This document shows, piece by piece, positions 1 through 8,632 of a stretch of 48,562 bases of DNA. The translations under genes and the position numbers were made by a program. Every line of letters begins with the position of its first letter. Position 1 is the first letter of the stretch. The notes under the pieces were generated by a model. That model had not been told where the DNA came from. It saw only the letters and a list, made by a program, of their open reading frames with translations, and made no database searches. The stretch covers positions 1 to 48,562 of the forward strand of contig JAUIBG010000002.1 in NCBI GenBank assembly GCA_030428165.1, read 5' to 3'. The DNA comes from Actinomycetes bacterium (lineage in GTDB: Bacteria > Actinomycetota > Actinomycetes > Actinomycetales > Demequinaceae).

Positions 1-62
1 ACTGGAGCCGGGGCCGCGGCACTTGCCCCCCTCTCCCACCCGCGAACGCGAAGGAGTCAGAC
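1..62 (+). other. Upstream edge of grpE (dnaK side)
   Basis: No frame across these bases reads like the acidic C-terminus of DnaK, so the end of the expected upstream dnaK gene lies outside the window. A clear ribosome binding site, AAGGAG at 51-56, sits 6 nt before the grpE ATG at 63. Confidence 0.6.
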
Positions 63-641
63 ATGACTGATCAGACCACCCCGGAGCCCGAGGACAACGG
101 CGACGACGTCCTGGGCGAGGCCGAGCGCATCATCAACGATGCCGCCGCCGCGACGGAGGACACCGTCGAGTCCGCGACGGTCGACGCCGACGCCGACGAC
201 GTCGCCAAGGACATCGAGGCCGCGCGCCAGGAGGCCGCTGCGCACCTGTCCGACCTGCAGCGACTGCAGGCCGAGTACGTCAACTACCGCAAGCGCGTCG
301 ACCGCGACCGCGACCTGGCCTCGACCACGGCGACCGTCAAGGTCGTCGAGGCGCTCATCCCGGTGCTGGACGACATCGCCGGCGCCAGGGAGCACGGCGA
401 CCTGGCCGACGGCCCGTTCGCCGCGATCGCCGCCAAGCTCGAGGACTCGCTCGGCCGGTTCGGCTGGGAGTCCTTCGGCGCCAAGGGCGACGTCTTCGAC
501 CCGATGATCCACGAGGCGCTCACGTCCATCGTGAGCACCGAGGTGACCGAGCCCACGGTGGAGCAGGTCGCCCAGCCGGGCCACCGCATCGGCGACAAGG
601 TCGTGCGCCCCGCGCGTGTGATCGTCGCGCAGCCGGAGTAG
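63..641 (+). CDS. grpE: Nucleotide exchange factor GrpE
   Basis: 192 aa, the usual size for actinobacterial GrpE. GrpE releases ADP from DnaK and so drives the chaperone cycle in the cytoplasm. The first ~50 residues are acidic and low in complexity, as is common in this family. They are followed by a long helical, coiled-coil-like stretch that contains the signature around LQAEYVNYRKRVDRD, and then by a C-terminal beta domain ending in VVRPARVIVAQPE. A strong Shine-Dalgarno sequence fixes the ATG at 63. dnaJ follows after 42 nt and hspR after that, so this is the dnaK-grpE-dnaJ-hspR heat-shock operon, with dnaK presumably just upstream of the window. Identification is firm. Confidence 0.96.
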   Translation: MTDQTTPEPEDNGDDVLGEAERIINDAAAATEDTVESATVDADADDVAKDIEAARQEAAAHLSDLQRLQAEYVNYRKRVDRDRDLASTTATVKVVEALIPVLDDIAGAREHGDLADGPFAAIAAKLEDSLGRFGWESFGAKGDVFDPMIHEALTSIVSTEVTEPTVEQVAQPGHRIGDKVVRPARVIVAQPE

Positions 642-683
642 CGTGCGGCGCCCCGCACATCAGACGACAGGAGGAGGTGAATC

Positions 684-1658
684 GTGACGAGCCAGGACTG
701 GCTGACCAAGGACTTCTACAAGACGCTGGGCGTGACCAAGGACGCCGATGACGCCACCATCAAGAAGGCGTACCGCAAGCTCGCGCGCGACCTCCACCCC
801 GACCGCAACCCGGACAACGCGGAGGCGGAGCGGAAGTTCAAGGAGGTCGGCGAGGCCTACGGCGTGCTCTCCGACGCCCAGCAGCGGCAGCAGTACGACG
901 CCGTGCGGGCCATGGGAGCCGGCGGGCCCCGGTTCAGCGCGGGCGGCGCCGGGGGACCCGGCTTCGAGGACGCGTTCGGCGGCGCCTTCGGAGGCGGCTA
1001 CGGCGGTGGCGGCTTCGGCCGCGGCGGCGCATACGCGTCCACGGGGTCCGGAGGCCCGGGCTTCGAGGACATCCTGTCGAACCTGTTCGGCGGAGGCGTC
1101 CCGCGCGGCCCCCAGAAGGGGTCCGATGTCGCGGCGGCCGCCGAGGTGACGTTCCGTCAGGCGGCGTCGGGCGCCACGGTGACGCTCGGACTCTCGACGG
1201 GCAAGATCTCCGCCCGCCTGCCGGTGGGCGTCAAGGACGGCCAGAAGATCCGCCTGCGCGGCAAGGGCCGCCCCGGCACCAACGGCGGCGAGGCTGGCGA
1301 CTTGATCCTCACCGTCCACGTCGCGAAGCACCCGGTGTTCTCGCTCGAGGGGCTCGACATCACGGCCCAGGTGCCGGTGTCGCTGGCCGAGGCGGCGCTG
1401 GGCGCCGTCGTCGCCGTGCCCACGATCGACGGCGGGTCCGTGCGCGTCAAGGTGCCGGCCGGCACCCAGTCGGGGACGCGGCTGCGGGTCAAGGGTCGCG
1501 GGCTGGTCGACAAGGGCAAGGCCGGCGACATGTACGCCGCAATCACGGTCGCGGTGCCCAAGAAGCTGTCCAAGGAGGCCAAGGCCAAGCTCGAGGAGTT
1601 CGCCGAGGTCACCAGCGAGGACCCGCGCGCCGACCTCGAGTCGAAGGCGGCGCAGTAG
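684..1658 (+). CDS. dnaJ: DnaJ-family co-chaperone without zinc finger
   Basis: 324 aa, starting at GTG 684 behind GGAGG. DnaJ stimulates the DnaK ATPase and delivers unfolded clients. The J domain covers about residues 8-75, with the HPD motif at 38-40. A Gly/Phe-rich linker follows (about 78-130). Two C-terminal beta-sandwich client-binding domains come next, with [15 protein letters not shown] and [17 protein letters not shown] as their paired signatures. No CxxCxGxG repeats are present, so this is a type II (CbpA/DnaJ2-like) architecture although it sits in the dnaK operon. A second, zinc-containing DnaJ may exist elsewhere in the genome; that is inference. Confidence 0.94.
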   Translation: MTSQDWLTKDFYKTLGVTKDADDATIKKAYRKLARDLHPDRNPDNAEAERKFKEVGEAYGVLSDAQQRQQYDAVRAMGAGGPRFSAGGAGGPGFEDAFGGAFGGGYGGGGFGRGGAYASTGSGGPGFEDILSNLFGGGVPRGPQKGSDVAAAAEVTFRQAASGATVTLGLSTGKISARLPVGVKDGQKIRLRGKGRPGTNGGEAGDLILTVHVAKHPVFSLEGLDITAQVPVSLAEAALGAVVAVPTIDGGSVRVKVPAGTQSGTRLRVKGRGLVDKGKAGDMYAAITVAVPKKLSKEAKAKLEEFAEVTSEDPRADLESKAAQ

Positions 1659-1723
1659 CGGCGAGTGCACAGGGTGCGCGGCCAGCGCGCACCTAAGGTA
1701 GCGACAAGGAAGGGAGGGCCACG

Positions 1724-2128
1724 ATGGAGCAGCCGGACGTCGACGAGCCCGTCTTCCTCATCTCCGCCGCGGCCGAGCTCGCCGGCATGCACGCCCAGAC
1801 CCTGAGGCAGTACGACCGCCTCGGGTTGGTGATCCCCAAGCGCCGCCCCGGAGGCGGGCGCCGCTACTCCCTGCGCGACGTCGCGACGCTGCGCGAGATC
1901 CAGCGCATGAGCCAGGAGGAGGGCATCAACCTCGCAGGCATCAAGCGCATCCTCACGCTGCAGCACCGCGTCGACCGACTCGAGCGCGAGGTCGAGAGGC
2001 TGCGCCCCCGAGCCGATGTCGGCTCCCGCGTGTTCGCGTCCGGCCCTTCCGGATCCGTGATCATCGTCGAGCGCGGCCAGCGGGTGGACCGCGACGAGGG
2101 CCGCTCGATGGTCGTCTATCGGGGCTGA
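1724..2128 (+). CDS. hspR: HspR, MerR-family heat-shock repressor
   Basis: 134 aa. An N-terminal MerR winged helix (about residues 8-75, FLISAAAELAGMHAQTLRQYDRLGL) is followed by a coiled-coil segment near LQHRVDRLEREVERLR. In Streptomyces and Mycobacterium, HspR represses the dnaK operon by binding HAIR inverted repeats, with DnaK as co-repressor. The position as last gene after grpE and dnaJ is the standard one and implies autoregulation. The HAIR sites would lie upstream of dnaK, outside the window. The ATG at 1724 is preceded by a purine-rich AAGGAAGGGAGG. Identification is firm from the family plus context. Confidence 0.94.
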   Translation: MEQPDVDEPVFLISAAAELAGMHAQTLRQYDRLGLVIPKRRPGGGRRYSLRDVATLREIQRMSQEEGINLAGIKRILTLQHRVDRLEREVERLRPRADVGSRVFASGPSGSVIIVERGQRVDRDEGRSMVVYRG

Positions 2129-2181
2129 CCGTCACCAGAGTTTTCCGTGCGCGCGTCAGGGGTGCCCCGTAGCCTGGCCGC

Positions 2182-3162
2182 ATGACGACAGAACTCGCGG
2201 TCGAGGCCACCGGCCTCGAGAAGGCGTTCAAGAAGACACGCGCCCTGCGCGGGGTCGACCTGGCGATGCCGCGCGGCACGGTGCTCGGCGTGCTCGGGCC
2301 CAACGGCGCGGGCAAGACGACAGCCGTCCGCATCCTTGCGACCCTGCTCAGGGCCGATGCCGGGACGGCCCAGGTGGCGGGGTTCGACGTGGCGACGCAG
2401 TCGGCGGAGGTGCGCACGCGCATCGGGCTCACCGGCCAGTACGCATCGGTGGACGAGGGCCTCACCGGGCGCGAGAACCTGCTGATGATCGCCCAGCTGC
2501 TCAACATGACAGGGCAAGGCTCCAAGGCGAGGGCTGCCGAGCTGCTCGAGTGGTTCGACCTGGCCGACGCTGCCGACCGGCCCGCGCGCACCTACTCCGG
2601 CGGCATGAGGCGACGCCTCGACCTCGCCGCCTCCCTCATCGGCCACCCCGAAGTGGTCTTCCTCGACGAGCCCACCACCGGGCTCGACCCCGCCAAGCGC
2701 GAGGACATGTGGGACGTGGTCCGCGCGATCGTCGCGCGTGGCACCTCGGTGCTGTTGACGACGCAGTACCTCGAGGAGGCCGATGCGCTGGCCGACGACA
2801 TCGTGGTCATCAACCACGGCGAGGTCATCGCCCACGACACCGCCGACAACCTCAAGCGCGTGGTCGGCTCCCAGACGCTGCGCGTGCGTCCGTCGGACCT
2901 GGCCGATGCCGGGGCCGCCCAGGCGATCCTGGCGGGCGTCGCCGCCGGAGGCGCCGCGGTGGACGAGGTGCGCACCGGGGTGTTCTCGGTGCCCGTGGAC
3001 GGCGACGCCCAGCTCGAGCAGGCGATCGGGCAGTTCCGCGCTCAGGGCATCGGGGTGACGGAGATGTCGCTGCAGCTGCCCAGCCTCGACGAGGTGTTCT
3101 TCACCCTCACAGGCGAGCGGCAGCGAGAGACGTCCGAGGCGAGCGAGGAGGACGCGGCATGA
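2182..3162 (+). CDS. ABC exporter ATP-binding protein, DrrA type
   Basis: 326 aa. Walker A GPNGAGKT at residues 39-46, signature YSGGM at 138-142, and Walker B VVFLDEP near 158-164. A C-terminal domain of about 90 residues beyond the nucleotide-binding fold is typical of the daunorubicin-resistance (DrrA) family. It overlaps the permease gene by 4 nt (ATGA), so the two are translationally coupled. There is no Shine-Dalgarno; instead TAGCCT at 2170-2175 sits 6 nt before the ATG, which suggests a leaderless mRNA. Substrate unknown: export of a hydrophobic drug, lipid or antibiotic is the family norm. Confidence 0.9.
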   Translation: MTTELAVEATGLEKAFKKTRALRGVDLAMPRGTVLGVLGPNGAGKTTAVRILATLLRADAGTAQVAGFDVATQSAEVRTRIGLTGQYASVDEGLTGRENLLMIAQLLNMTGQGSKARAAELLEWFDLADAADRPARTYSGGMRRRLDLAASLIGHPEVVFLDEPTTGLDPAKREDMWDVVRAIVARGTSVLLTTQYLEEADALADDIVVINHGEVIAHDTADNLKRVVGSQTLRVRPSDLADAGAAQAILAGVAAGGAAVDEVRTGVFSVPVDGDAQLEQAIGQFRAQGIGVTEMSLQLPSLDEVFFTLTGERQRETSEASEEDAA

Positions 3163-3965
3163 CCGCCAGCGTGACGCACGACATCGAGACCCGCTCCGGC
3201 GGCCCCGCCGTCGACATGGTCAAGCACTCGTGGGTGCTGGCCAAGCGCTCGCTGCTCAACACGTGGCGCACGCCCGAGAGCCTGATCGACGTGACGATCT
3301 CGCCGATCATGTTCATCCTGCTCTTCACCTACATCTTCGGCGGCGCGATCGCGGGCTCGGCGACGGACTACCTGCCGTTCCTGATCCCCGGCATCCTGGG
3401 CCAGAACATCGCGTTCGCGGCTGTGGGCATCGGCATCCAGCTGAAGTCCGACATGGAGAAGGGCATCTTCGACCGGTTCCGTGCGCTGCCGATCTCCCGC
3501 ATCGCTCCCCTGTTCGGCGCGGCGCTGGGCGACGTGGTGCGCTACGTGATCATGATCGCGGTGATCGTGGGCTCGTCGTACGCGATCGGCTACCGGGTCG
3601 AGGGGTCCTTCCCGGAGTTCCTGGGCGGCGTCGCACTGTCGATCGTGTTCGCGCTGTCGCTGTCGTGGGCCCCCATGCTGGTGGGCCTTATCGCCCGCTC
3701 GGAGCGAGCGGTGCAGGGCATCGTCTTCATGACTCTCTTTCCGCTGACGTTCGCCTCGAACGCCTTCGTTCCACCTGAGACCATGCCCGCCTGGCTCGAG
3801 GCCTTCGCGAACGCCAACCCGCTGTCGCACCTCATCTCCGCGCTGCGCGAGCTGTGGAGCGGCGGGGACTGGGGTGAGCCCGTGCTCTGGACCCTCGGGT
3901 GGTGCGTGATCTTCACCGTGGTGTTCGCGCCGCTCGCGATCCGCGCCTACGGGCGCCGGGTCTAG
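3159..3965 (+). CDS. ABC-2 type exporter permease, DrrB type
   Basis: 268 aa, starting at ATG 3159, which overlaps the TGA of the ATPase gene. About six hydrophobic segments are visible, for example ISPIMFILLFTYIFGGA near the N-terminus and LWTLGWCVIFTVVFAPLAI at the end. The segment EKGIFDRFRALPISR is typical of the ABC-2 membrane family. With the preceding ATPase it should form a homodimeric half-transporter pair in the cytoplasmic membrane. The same frame stays open upstream into the ATPase gene, but the coupled ATG is the only sensible start. The C-terminus (IRAYGRRV) is complete. Convergent cutC ends 6 nt downstream. Confidence 0.9.
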   Translation: MTASVTHDIETRSGGPAVDMVKHSWVLAKRSLLNTWRTPESLIDVTISPIMFILLFTYIFGGAIAGSATDYLPFLIPGILGQNIAFAAVGIGIQLKSDMEKGIFDRFRALPISRIAPLFGAALGDVVRYVIMIAVIVGSSYAIGYRVEGSFPEFLGGVALSIVFALSLSWAPMLVGLIARSERAVQGIVFMTLFPLTFASNAFVPPETMPAWLEAFANANPLSHLISALRELWSGGDWGEPVLWTLGWCVIFTVVFAPLAIRAYGRRV

Positions 3966-3971
3966 CGGACC

Positions 3972-4715
3972 CTAGAGGGCACGGGCCGCGTCGACCAGGC
4001 GCTGAGCCTCGGCCGCGTCGGTGCTGTCGTACGCGGCCTCGCCGGTCGCGGCTCCGGAGCCGAGCGTCACCGGCGCGACGTAGGAGACGGCACCCTTCGC
4101 GGAGCCGTGCACGGCGTCGACTCCCGCGGCTGCCAGCGGCGCGACGTGCTCCGCGCGGATCGATCCGCCTGCCATGATCTGGATGGCGCCGCTCGCCGAC
4201 GACACGAGTGCGGCGAGCTCGTCGACCGCCTCCGGCGCCGTGGGACGCCCTCCTGAGGTCAGGATCCTCGCGACGCCGGTGTCCGCGAGCGCGATCGCGC
4301 CGGCCCGCGCCACAGCATGATCGCCGGCCAGCACGTCGAACGCCCGGTGGAACGTGACCTCGGCGCCCGCTGCCGCGACCACCGCGTCGCGCACGAAGCC
4401 GAGATCGATCTCACGGCCGTCGAGCGCTCCGATCACCACGCCATCGGCCCCGGCGGCGACGGCGGACTCGATGTCGCCGAGCATGGTCGCGCGCTCGGAC
4501 GCATCGAACTCAAAGCCGCCCGCACGAGGACGGACGAGCACGTGCACGCCCACGCCAGGGGGGCGGAGGACCTCGACGGCGGAGCGGGTGAAGCCGATCG
4601 ACGGCGTCAGACCGCCGAGCGCGAGGGCCGAGCAGAGCTCGATGCGATCGGGCCGGACGTCTGAGGCGATCTGGACTCCGCGGGCATCCTGGACAGCGAT
4701 CTCAACGGCAAGCAC
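3972..4715 (-). CDS. cutC: CutC family protein (TIM barrel)
   Basis: 247 aa, GTG start at 4715. CutC proteins were named for copper homeostasis in E. coli, but their molecular function is not settled. The sequence shows the family pattern: ADRIELCSALALGG-like IELCSALALGGLTPS near residue 27, VHVLVRPRAGGF, GADGVVIGALD, the barrel strand VTFHRAFD, and LTSGGRPTA followed by IQIMAGGSIRAEHV. It ends 6 nt from the convergent exporter permease. There is no clear Shine-Dalgarno at the GTG, so the start is approximate. The upstream minus-strand gene is 42 nt away and may share its transcript. Confidence 0.9.
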   Translation of the reverse strand: MLAVEIAVQDARGVQIASDVRPDRIELCSALALGGLTPSIGFTRSAVEVLRPPGVGVHVLVRPRAGGFEFDASERATMLGDIESAVAAGADGVVIGALDGREIDLGFVRDAVVAAAGAEVTFHRAFDVLAGDHAVARAGAIALADTGVARILTSGGRPTAPEAVDELAALVSSASGAIQIMAGGSIRAEHVAPLAAAGVDAVHGSAKGAVSYVAPVTLGSGAATGEAAYDSTDAAEAQRLVDAARAL

Positions 4716-4757
4716 GCGGCCAATCGTGGCACAGCCCGGCGGCGCCGGAAGCAGGAG

Positions 4758-5546
4758 CTAGCGTCCCAGCGAGAGGACGAGCTCGCGTGCGCAGTCGAAG
4801 TCCCGCGGCAGCGGCTCGAGCCACACGCGGGGCGGCTGCCGCAGCAGCCTCTCCATGTCGAGCAGCTGCGAGACGGAGATAATCTCCGACTTGAGTCGCG
4901 ACACGGCGTCGACTCCCTCATCGGGCTCCACCAGCACGGCGAAGTGGCCGTCGCCGAGCCGGGCGATGGAGTGGCCCTCGCCGAAGATGTCAGTGAGGAC
5001 GTCGCCGACGGCGGCGTTGCGCGCGATGCGCTGCCACGGGTCGACTGCGTCGACGGCCACGTCGACGACGAGCAGGCGGCAGCAGTCCGACGCACGCTCG
5101 TTCAGGCGGGCGGCGCGACCGTAGATCTCCTTGAGCCTGCGGACGAGGTAGTCGCGGGAACTGAGGCCGCTCTCGGCATCCGAGCCGGCGCCCACCTGGA
5201 TCGCTGCCATCGCCTCGGCCCAGCCGTCGCACAGCGCGCGGAGCACGGGCATGGGAGGGGCCTCGATCCCGACCACCCGGTACAGCGCGGTCAGGTCGTC
5301 GATCGTCTCGCCGATGCCGACGCCGGCCGTCGCGCGGTTCTCGCCGAGCCGGTAGGCGGCAGGCGACACATCCTGCCGGTCGATGAGCCGCTCGACGGCG
5401 GCCTCGTTCGCGCTCGTGAACCAGTCGTCGGGGCGCAGCCAGATGTCTCGCACGCTGGTCTCCCGCCACCGTGCGAGGAGCGCCTCGACGCTGATCGCGT
5501 ACTGCTGAACTGTGTCCCTCACGACACATGAGAGTGTGCCGTTCAC
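4758..5546 (-). CDS. Protein with degenerate GGDEF-like domain
   Basis: 262 aa from GTG 5546; a second GTG at 5522 is equally possible. The N-terminal half (to about 120) is mostly helical and not recognised. Residues 123-138 (DAESGLSSRDYLVRRL) resemble the entry of a GGDEF domain (D-x-LTGL-x-NR). Residues 157-207 follow the GGDEF fold (LLVVDVAVDAVDPWQRI ... ARLGDGHFAVLVE), with RLGDGHF at 196-202 where RLGGDEF would be. The catalytic signature is lost, so diguanylate cyclase activity is unlikely; a sensory or scaffold role is inference. It is divergent from the membrane-anchored ECF sigma factor gene, which hints at a shared regulatory function. Confidence 0.6.
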   Translation of the reverse strand: MNGTLSCVVRDTVQQYAISVEALLARWRETSVRDIWLRPDDWFTSANEAAVERLIDRQDVSPAAYRLGENRATAGVGIGETIDDLTALYRVVGIEAPPMPVLRALCDGWAEAMAAIQVGAGSDAESGLSSRDYLVRRLKEIYGRAARLNERASDCCRLLVVDVAVDAVDPWQRIARNAAVGDVLTDIFGEGHSIARLGDGHFAVLVEPDEGVDAVSRLKSEIISVSQLLDMERLLRQPPRVWLEPLPRDFDCARELVLSLGR

Positions 5547-5596
5547 GAATCATGACGCAGTGACGTCATGAATTTCCCAATCGCGTGTCTCATGTG
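5525..5596. promoter_or_regulatory. Nested inverted repeats, CATGA operator cluster
   Basis: Between the divergent GGDEF-like and ECF sigma genes there is a perfect inverted repeat TCATGACG (5550-5557) / CGTCATGA (5564-5571) with a 6-nt spacer. Around it lies a second perfect 9-bp pair, CACATGAGA (5525-5533) / TCTCATGTG (5588-5596). All four arms share the core CATGA/TCATG. This looks like a multi-site operator that would control both genes. The binding protein is unknown. Confidence 0.5.
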
Positions 5597-5683
5597 AAAA
5601 GAGGCTTTGCAGATGAGTTGCCTCTCACACGTTCGCACGTACCCTTATGGGAGCGTTTTTCATACTCGAGGAGCAGGCTCACG

Positions 5684-8632
5684 ATGGCACAGGGCACTGT
5701 CGGCGCCTGGACGGAATCGTCCAGCGACGCCGAGCTGATCGCTGGCGTGCGCGCTGGCGACCGCGCCGCCTTCGGCATGCTCTACGAGCGGCACGCGGCG
5801 GCGGCGCGCAAGGTCGCCCGCCAGTACACGAACTCCGAGGCCGATGCCGAGGACGTGGTCTCGGAGTCCTTCTCCCGCATCCTGCGCGCGCTCGGCAACG
5901 GCGACGGCCCCGACCTCGCGTTCCGCGCCTACCTGTTCACGATCGTCCGCCGCACCGGACTGAACCTCATCAACGCGGCCCACCGCACGAGGCCGAGCGA
6001 CGACGAGACGGAGATCGAGCAGGCCATGGGCGCCGCGGACTCCTCCGACGTCACGACGATGGAGGGCTTCGAGCAGACTCTCGTCGCCGGCGCCTTCGAG
6101 TCCCTCCCCGAGCGCTGGCGCGCCGTGCTCTGGTACACCGAGGTCGAGAAGAAGACGCCGCGCGAGATCGCCCCTCTGCTCGGACTGAGCGCCAACGGCG
6201 TGTCCGCGCTCGCCTACCGCGCGCGCGAGGCGCTGCGCCAGGCCTACCTGCAGCAGCACCTCCACACCTCGACTGAGGCCAGCTGCCGGGAGGCGAACGA
6301 GCAGCTCGGCGCCTACGTCCGCGGCGGTCTCAGCAAGCGCGAGAACGCCCGCGTGCAGGCGCACGTCGACGGCTGCGAGCGCTGCGCGCTCGTCGTCGCC
6401 GAGCTGCGCGACGTCAACCACGGCCTGCGGGCGGTCATCGCCCCGCTCTACCTGGGACTCATCGGCGTCGGCGCACTCGCGGCCGGCCTGCCCATCGGCG
6501 GCGGGATCGTGCTCGGCGCTGTCGCGGGCGGGACCGCGACGGGAGCGGCCACTGGCGTGGCGGCCAAGGGCGCCGCCGTCGGATCCGGCGCCGCGTCTGG
6601 TGCCTCCGGCTCGAGCAGCGCGGGCGGCGGTGCGGGAGCCGCGGGCGGCGCTGCCACCGCCGGAGCAGGCGGCATCGCGATCCCCGCCGGCATCGCCGCG
6701 GGTGTCGCAGCGATCGGACTCGTGTCTGCGGCGGCCTTCGGCATCCTGCCGCTGCCGTGGGACGCCCCCGAGACCGTCGTCGCGGCGGAGGACGCCGCGC
6801 CGGTCGAGCAGCCCGCCTCCCAGGGCTCCGGGACCTCGGGCCAGACGGACGAGCCGGCGGAGGACTCCGAGCCCGCCGACGAGACGCCCGATGAGCCCGC
6901 GGAGGACATCGCGCCAGCACCCGTCCAGGATGAGACTCCGGCGCCCGATACTCAGAGGACTGGCGGCAGCACGTCGACGACGGGCACCGACCAGGGAACG
7001 ACGGAGCCGGGCACCACTGATCCCGGCCCGACCGACCCAGGCCCGACCGACCCGGGGCCCACCGATCCCGGCCCGACCGATCCTGAGCCGCCGGTGACGG
7101 AGCCCGCCGCGATCGACCTGACGATGGCGACCACGGCCTCCTGGACCGCGGACCTCATCGTTCTGGACGCCGCGGACCCGGTCATCGACCTCACCCTCGA
7201 GAACAGCGGCGAGGCGACCGCGACCGACCTCATCGCGACGATCGCGCTCCCTGCGGGCCTCGAGATCGCCCCGCCGGCGGCGGTGGTGCCCGCGGGCGCC
7301 GGCGCCGGTGACCACGCGGCCGTCGCGTCGCTGTTCCGCTACCTCGCGACGAGCGAGTTCGATGCGGGCGAGTGGACCTGCGTCGCGGACGATGCGACGA
7401 CGGCCTCCTGCACAGCCCCCGAGGTTCTCGCCGGAGGAGCCACGACGCTGAGCCTGCCCGTCGTCGACATCGCTGGTGCCGCAACCCTCGCGCCCGACGC
7501 CTTCACGTCGATCACCGTCGAGCTCCATGGCGAGATCGTGGGCAGCGTGTCGCTCCCCACCGCATTCCAGACCGGCACCACCGAGACCCTGCCCACCACC
7601 GTCGCCGCCGTGGGCCACTACGACGTCGCCCAGGCTGGCTCGACGCTGCTCGCACCCGACGGCTGCGTCATCGCGCCGCCCCGCACCGCCTGCGACGACC
7701 TCGACGGCTCTCCCTGGATCAACAACGGGGCCAACGACTACGACCCGACGCCGCTGACCGTCGACGCCACGACCGTGGTCTCCGCCTCGACCGATCTCGT
7801 GATTCCCGAGGGTGCCCGCATCGAGTCGGCTGTCCTCGAGTGGTCGGCGAACACCGACGAGACTGGCTTCTCGGGAGCGCTCGACACGGCGAGGGTGATG
7901 AGCCCGGGCGCCGTGGAGTGGACCGCGGTGGGCGCCGGGACGGACTACCCCGCCACGACGGTGTCGTTCGACGCCAAGAAGGGCGGCGGCATCCACGAGG
8001 TCTACAACACCCGCGTCGACATCACCTCGCTGGTGGCGGAGCACGGCGGCGGCAGCTGGTCAGTCGCCGACATCGCGCTCGGTGTGCTCGACTCCGGGGC
8101 CACAGGATGGGGCAGCTGGGCCGGCTTCTCGATCACGGTCGTCTACGAGGACGAGTCGCTGCCGGTGTCCAGGGTGCTGCTCTATGAGGGCACGCTCCAG
8201 ACGGAGTCCATGAGCGCGAGCAACGGCAAGGCGCCCGTCTACCAGTTCGGCACAGCGCGCGACGCGCAGGTCGAGGTCTTCCTCACTGCCTGGGACGGCG
8301 ACTATCAGGCCAACGGCAACGGCGGCGACTCCGTCCTGCTCGACGGCCAGCAGCTGGTGCCGGTGCGCTGGGACGGCACGGCGCCGGCGCACGCCACCGG
8401 GCTCGGGCCGGACGGATACTGCGGGAGCGGGCAGGCCTGCACGTGGGCGGGCGACGCGACGTCGTCGGCGGCCTTGGGCTCCTGGTTCGCCAACAACCTG
8501 GGCGTGGATGCGCACCCGTTCGAGCCGGCATCGGTCACGGCCGGAGCGCACACGCTCATCCCCGAGGTGTCGGGAAGCGACCGCTACATCGCCGGCACGA
8601 TGGCCGTGCTGATCACGCCCGACGTCGACTAG
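5684..8632 (+). CDS. ECF sigma factor fused to anti-sigma-like zinc finger, membrane segment and secreted domain
   Basis: 982 aa from ATG 5684, chosen because GAGGAG (5668-5673) lies 10 nt upstream; the frame is open from 5585. Region 2 of an ECF sigma factor spans about 16-90 and region 4 about 136-190 (LPERWRAVLWYTEVEKKTPREIAPLLGLSANGV). A zinc-finger anti-sigma-like motif follows: C201 and H227-xxx-C231-xx-C234. An Ala/Gly-rich stretch and a hydrophobic segment near 332-357 cross the membrane. Next come an acidic Pro-rich linker with TDPGP repeats and about 480 extracellular residues with a DUF11/CARDB-like part (LENSGEATATDLIATIALPAGLEI). The sigma domain would thus be tethered inside while the C-terminus senses outside. 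The stop overlaps the convergent MFS gene by 4 nt. Confidence 0.85.
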   Translation: MAQGTVGAWTESSSDAELIAGVRAGDRAAFGMLYERHAAAARKVARQYTNSEADAEDVVSESFSRILRALGNGDGPDLAFRAYLFTIVRRTGLNLINAAHRTRPSDDETEIEQAMGAADSSDVTTMEGFEQTLVAGAFESLPERWRAVLWYTEVEKKTPREIAPLLGLSANGVSALAYRAREALRQAYLQQHLHTSTEASCREANEQLGAYVRGGLSKRENARVQAHVDGCERCALVVAELRDVNHGLRAVIAPLYLGLIGVGALAAGLPIGGGIVLGAVAGGTATGAATGVAAKGAAVGSGAASGASGSSSAGGGAGAAGGAATAGAGGIAIPAGIAAGVAAIGLVSAAAFGILPLPWDAPETVVAAEDAAPVEQPASQGSGTSGQTDEPAEDSEPADETPDEPAEDIAPAPVQDETPAPDTQRTGGSTSTTGTDQGTTEPGTTDPGPTDPGPTDPGPTDPGPTDPEPPVTEPAAIDLTMATTASWTADLIVLDAADPVIDLTLENSGEATATDLIATIALPAGLEIAPPAAVVPAGAGAGDHAAVASLFRYLATSEFDAGEWTCVADDATTASCTAPEVLAGGATTLSLPVVDIAGAATLAPDAFTSITVELHGEIVGSVSLPTAFQTGTTETLPTTVAAVGHYDVAQAGSTLLAPDGCVIAPPRTACDDLDGSPWINNGANDYDPTPLTVDATTVVSASTDLVIPEGARIESAVLEWSANTDETGFSGALDTARVMSPGAVEWTAVGAGTDYPATTVSFDAKKGGGIHEVYNTRVDITSLVAEHGGGSWSVADIALGVLDSGATGWGSWAGFSITVVYEDESLPVSRVLLYEGTLQTESMSASNGKAPVYQFGTARDAQVEVFLTAWDGDYQANGNGGDSVLLDGQQLVPVRWDGTAPAHATGLGPDGYCGSGQACTWAGDATSSAALGSWFANNLGVDAHPFEPASVTAGAHTLIPEVSGSDRYIAGTMAVLITPDVD
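7016..7090 (+). repeat. 15-bp tandem repeat encoding TDPGP
   Basis: Five degenerate 15-bp units (first ACTGATCCCGGCCCG, last ACCGATCCTGAGCCG) encode TDPGP repeats in the extracellular linker of the sigma-factor fusion. Unit number may vary between strains through slippage. Confidence 0.85.

Noticed and set aside
7016-7090. Tandem repeats as a CRISPR-like array
   Set aside because: Contiguous 15-bp units without spacers that encode TDPGP in frame. This is a protein linker.
5660-8044. Long minus-strand frame inside the sigma-fusion gene
   Set aside because: The plus strand carries recognisable ECF sigma domains throughout. The antisense product is Arg/Gly-rich without motifs.
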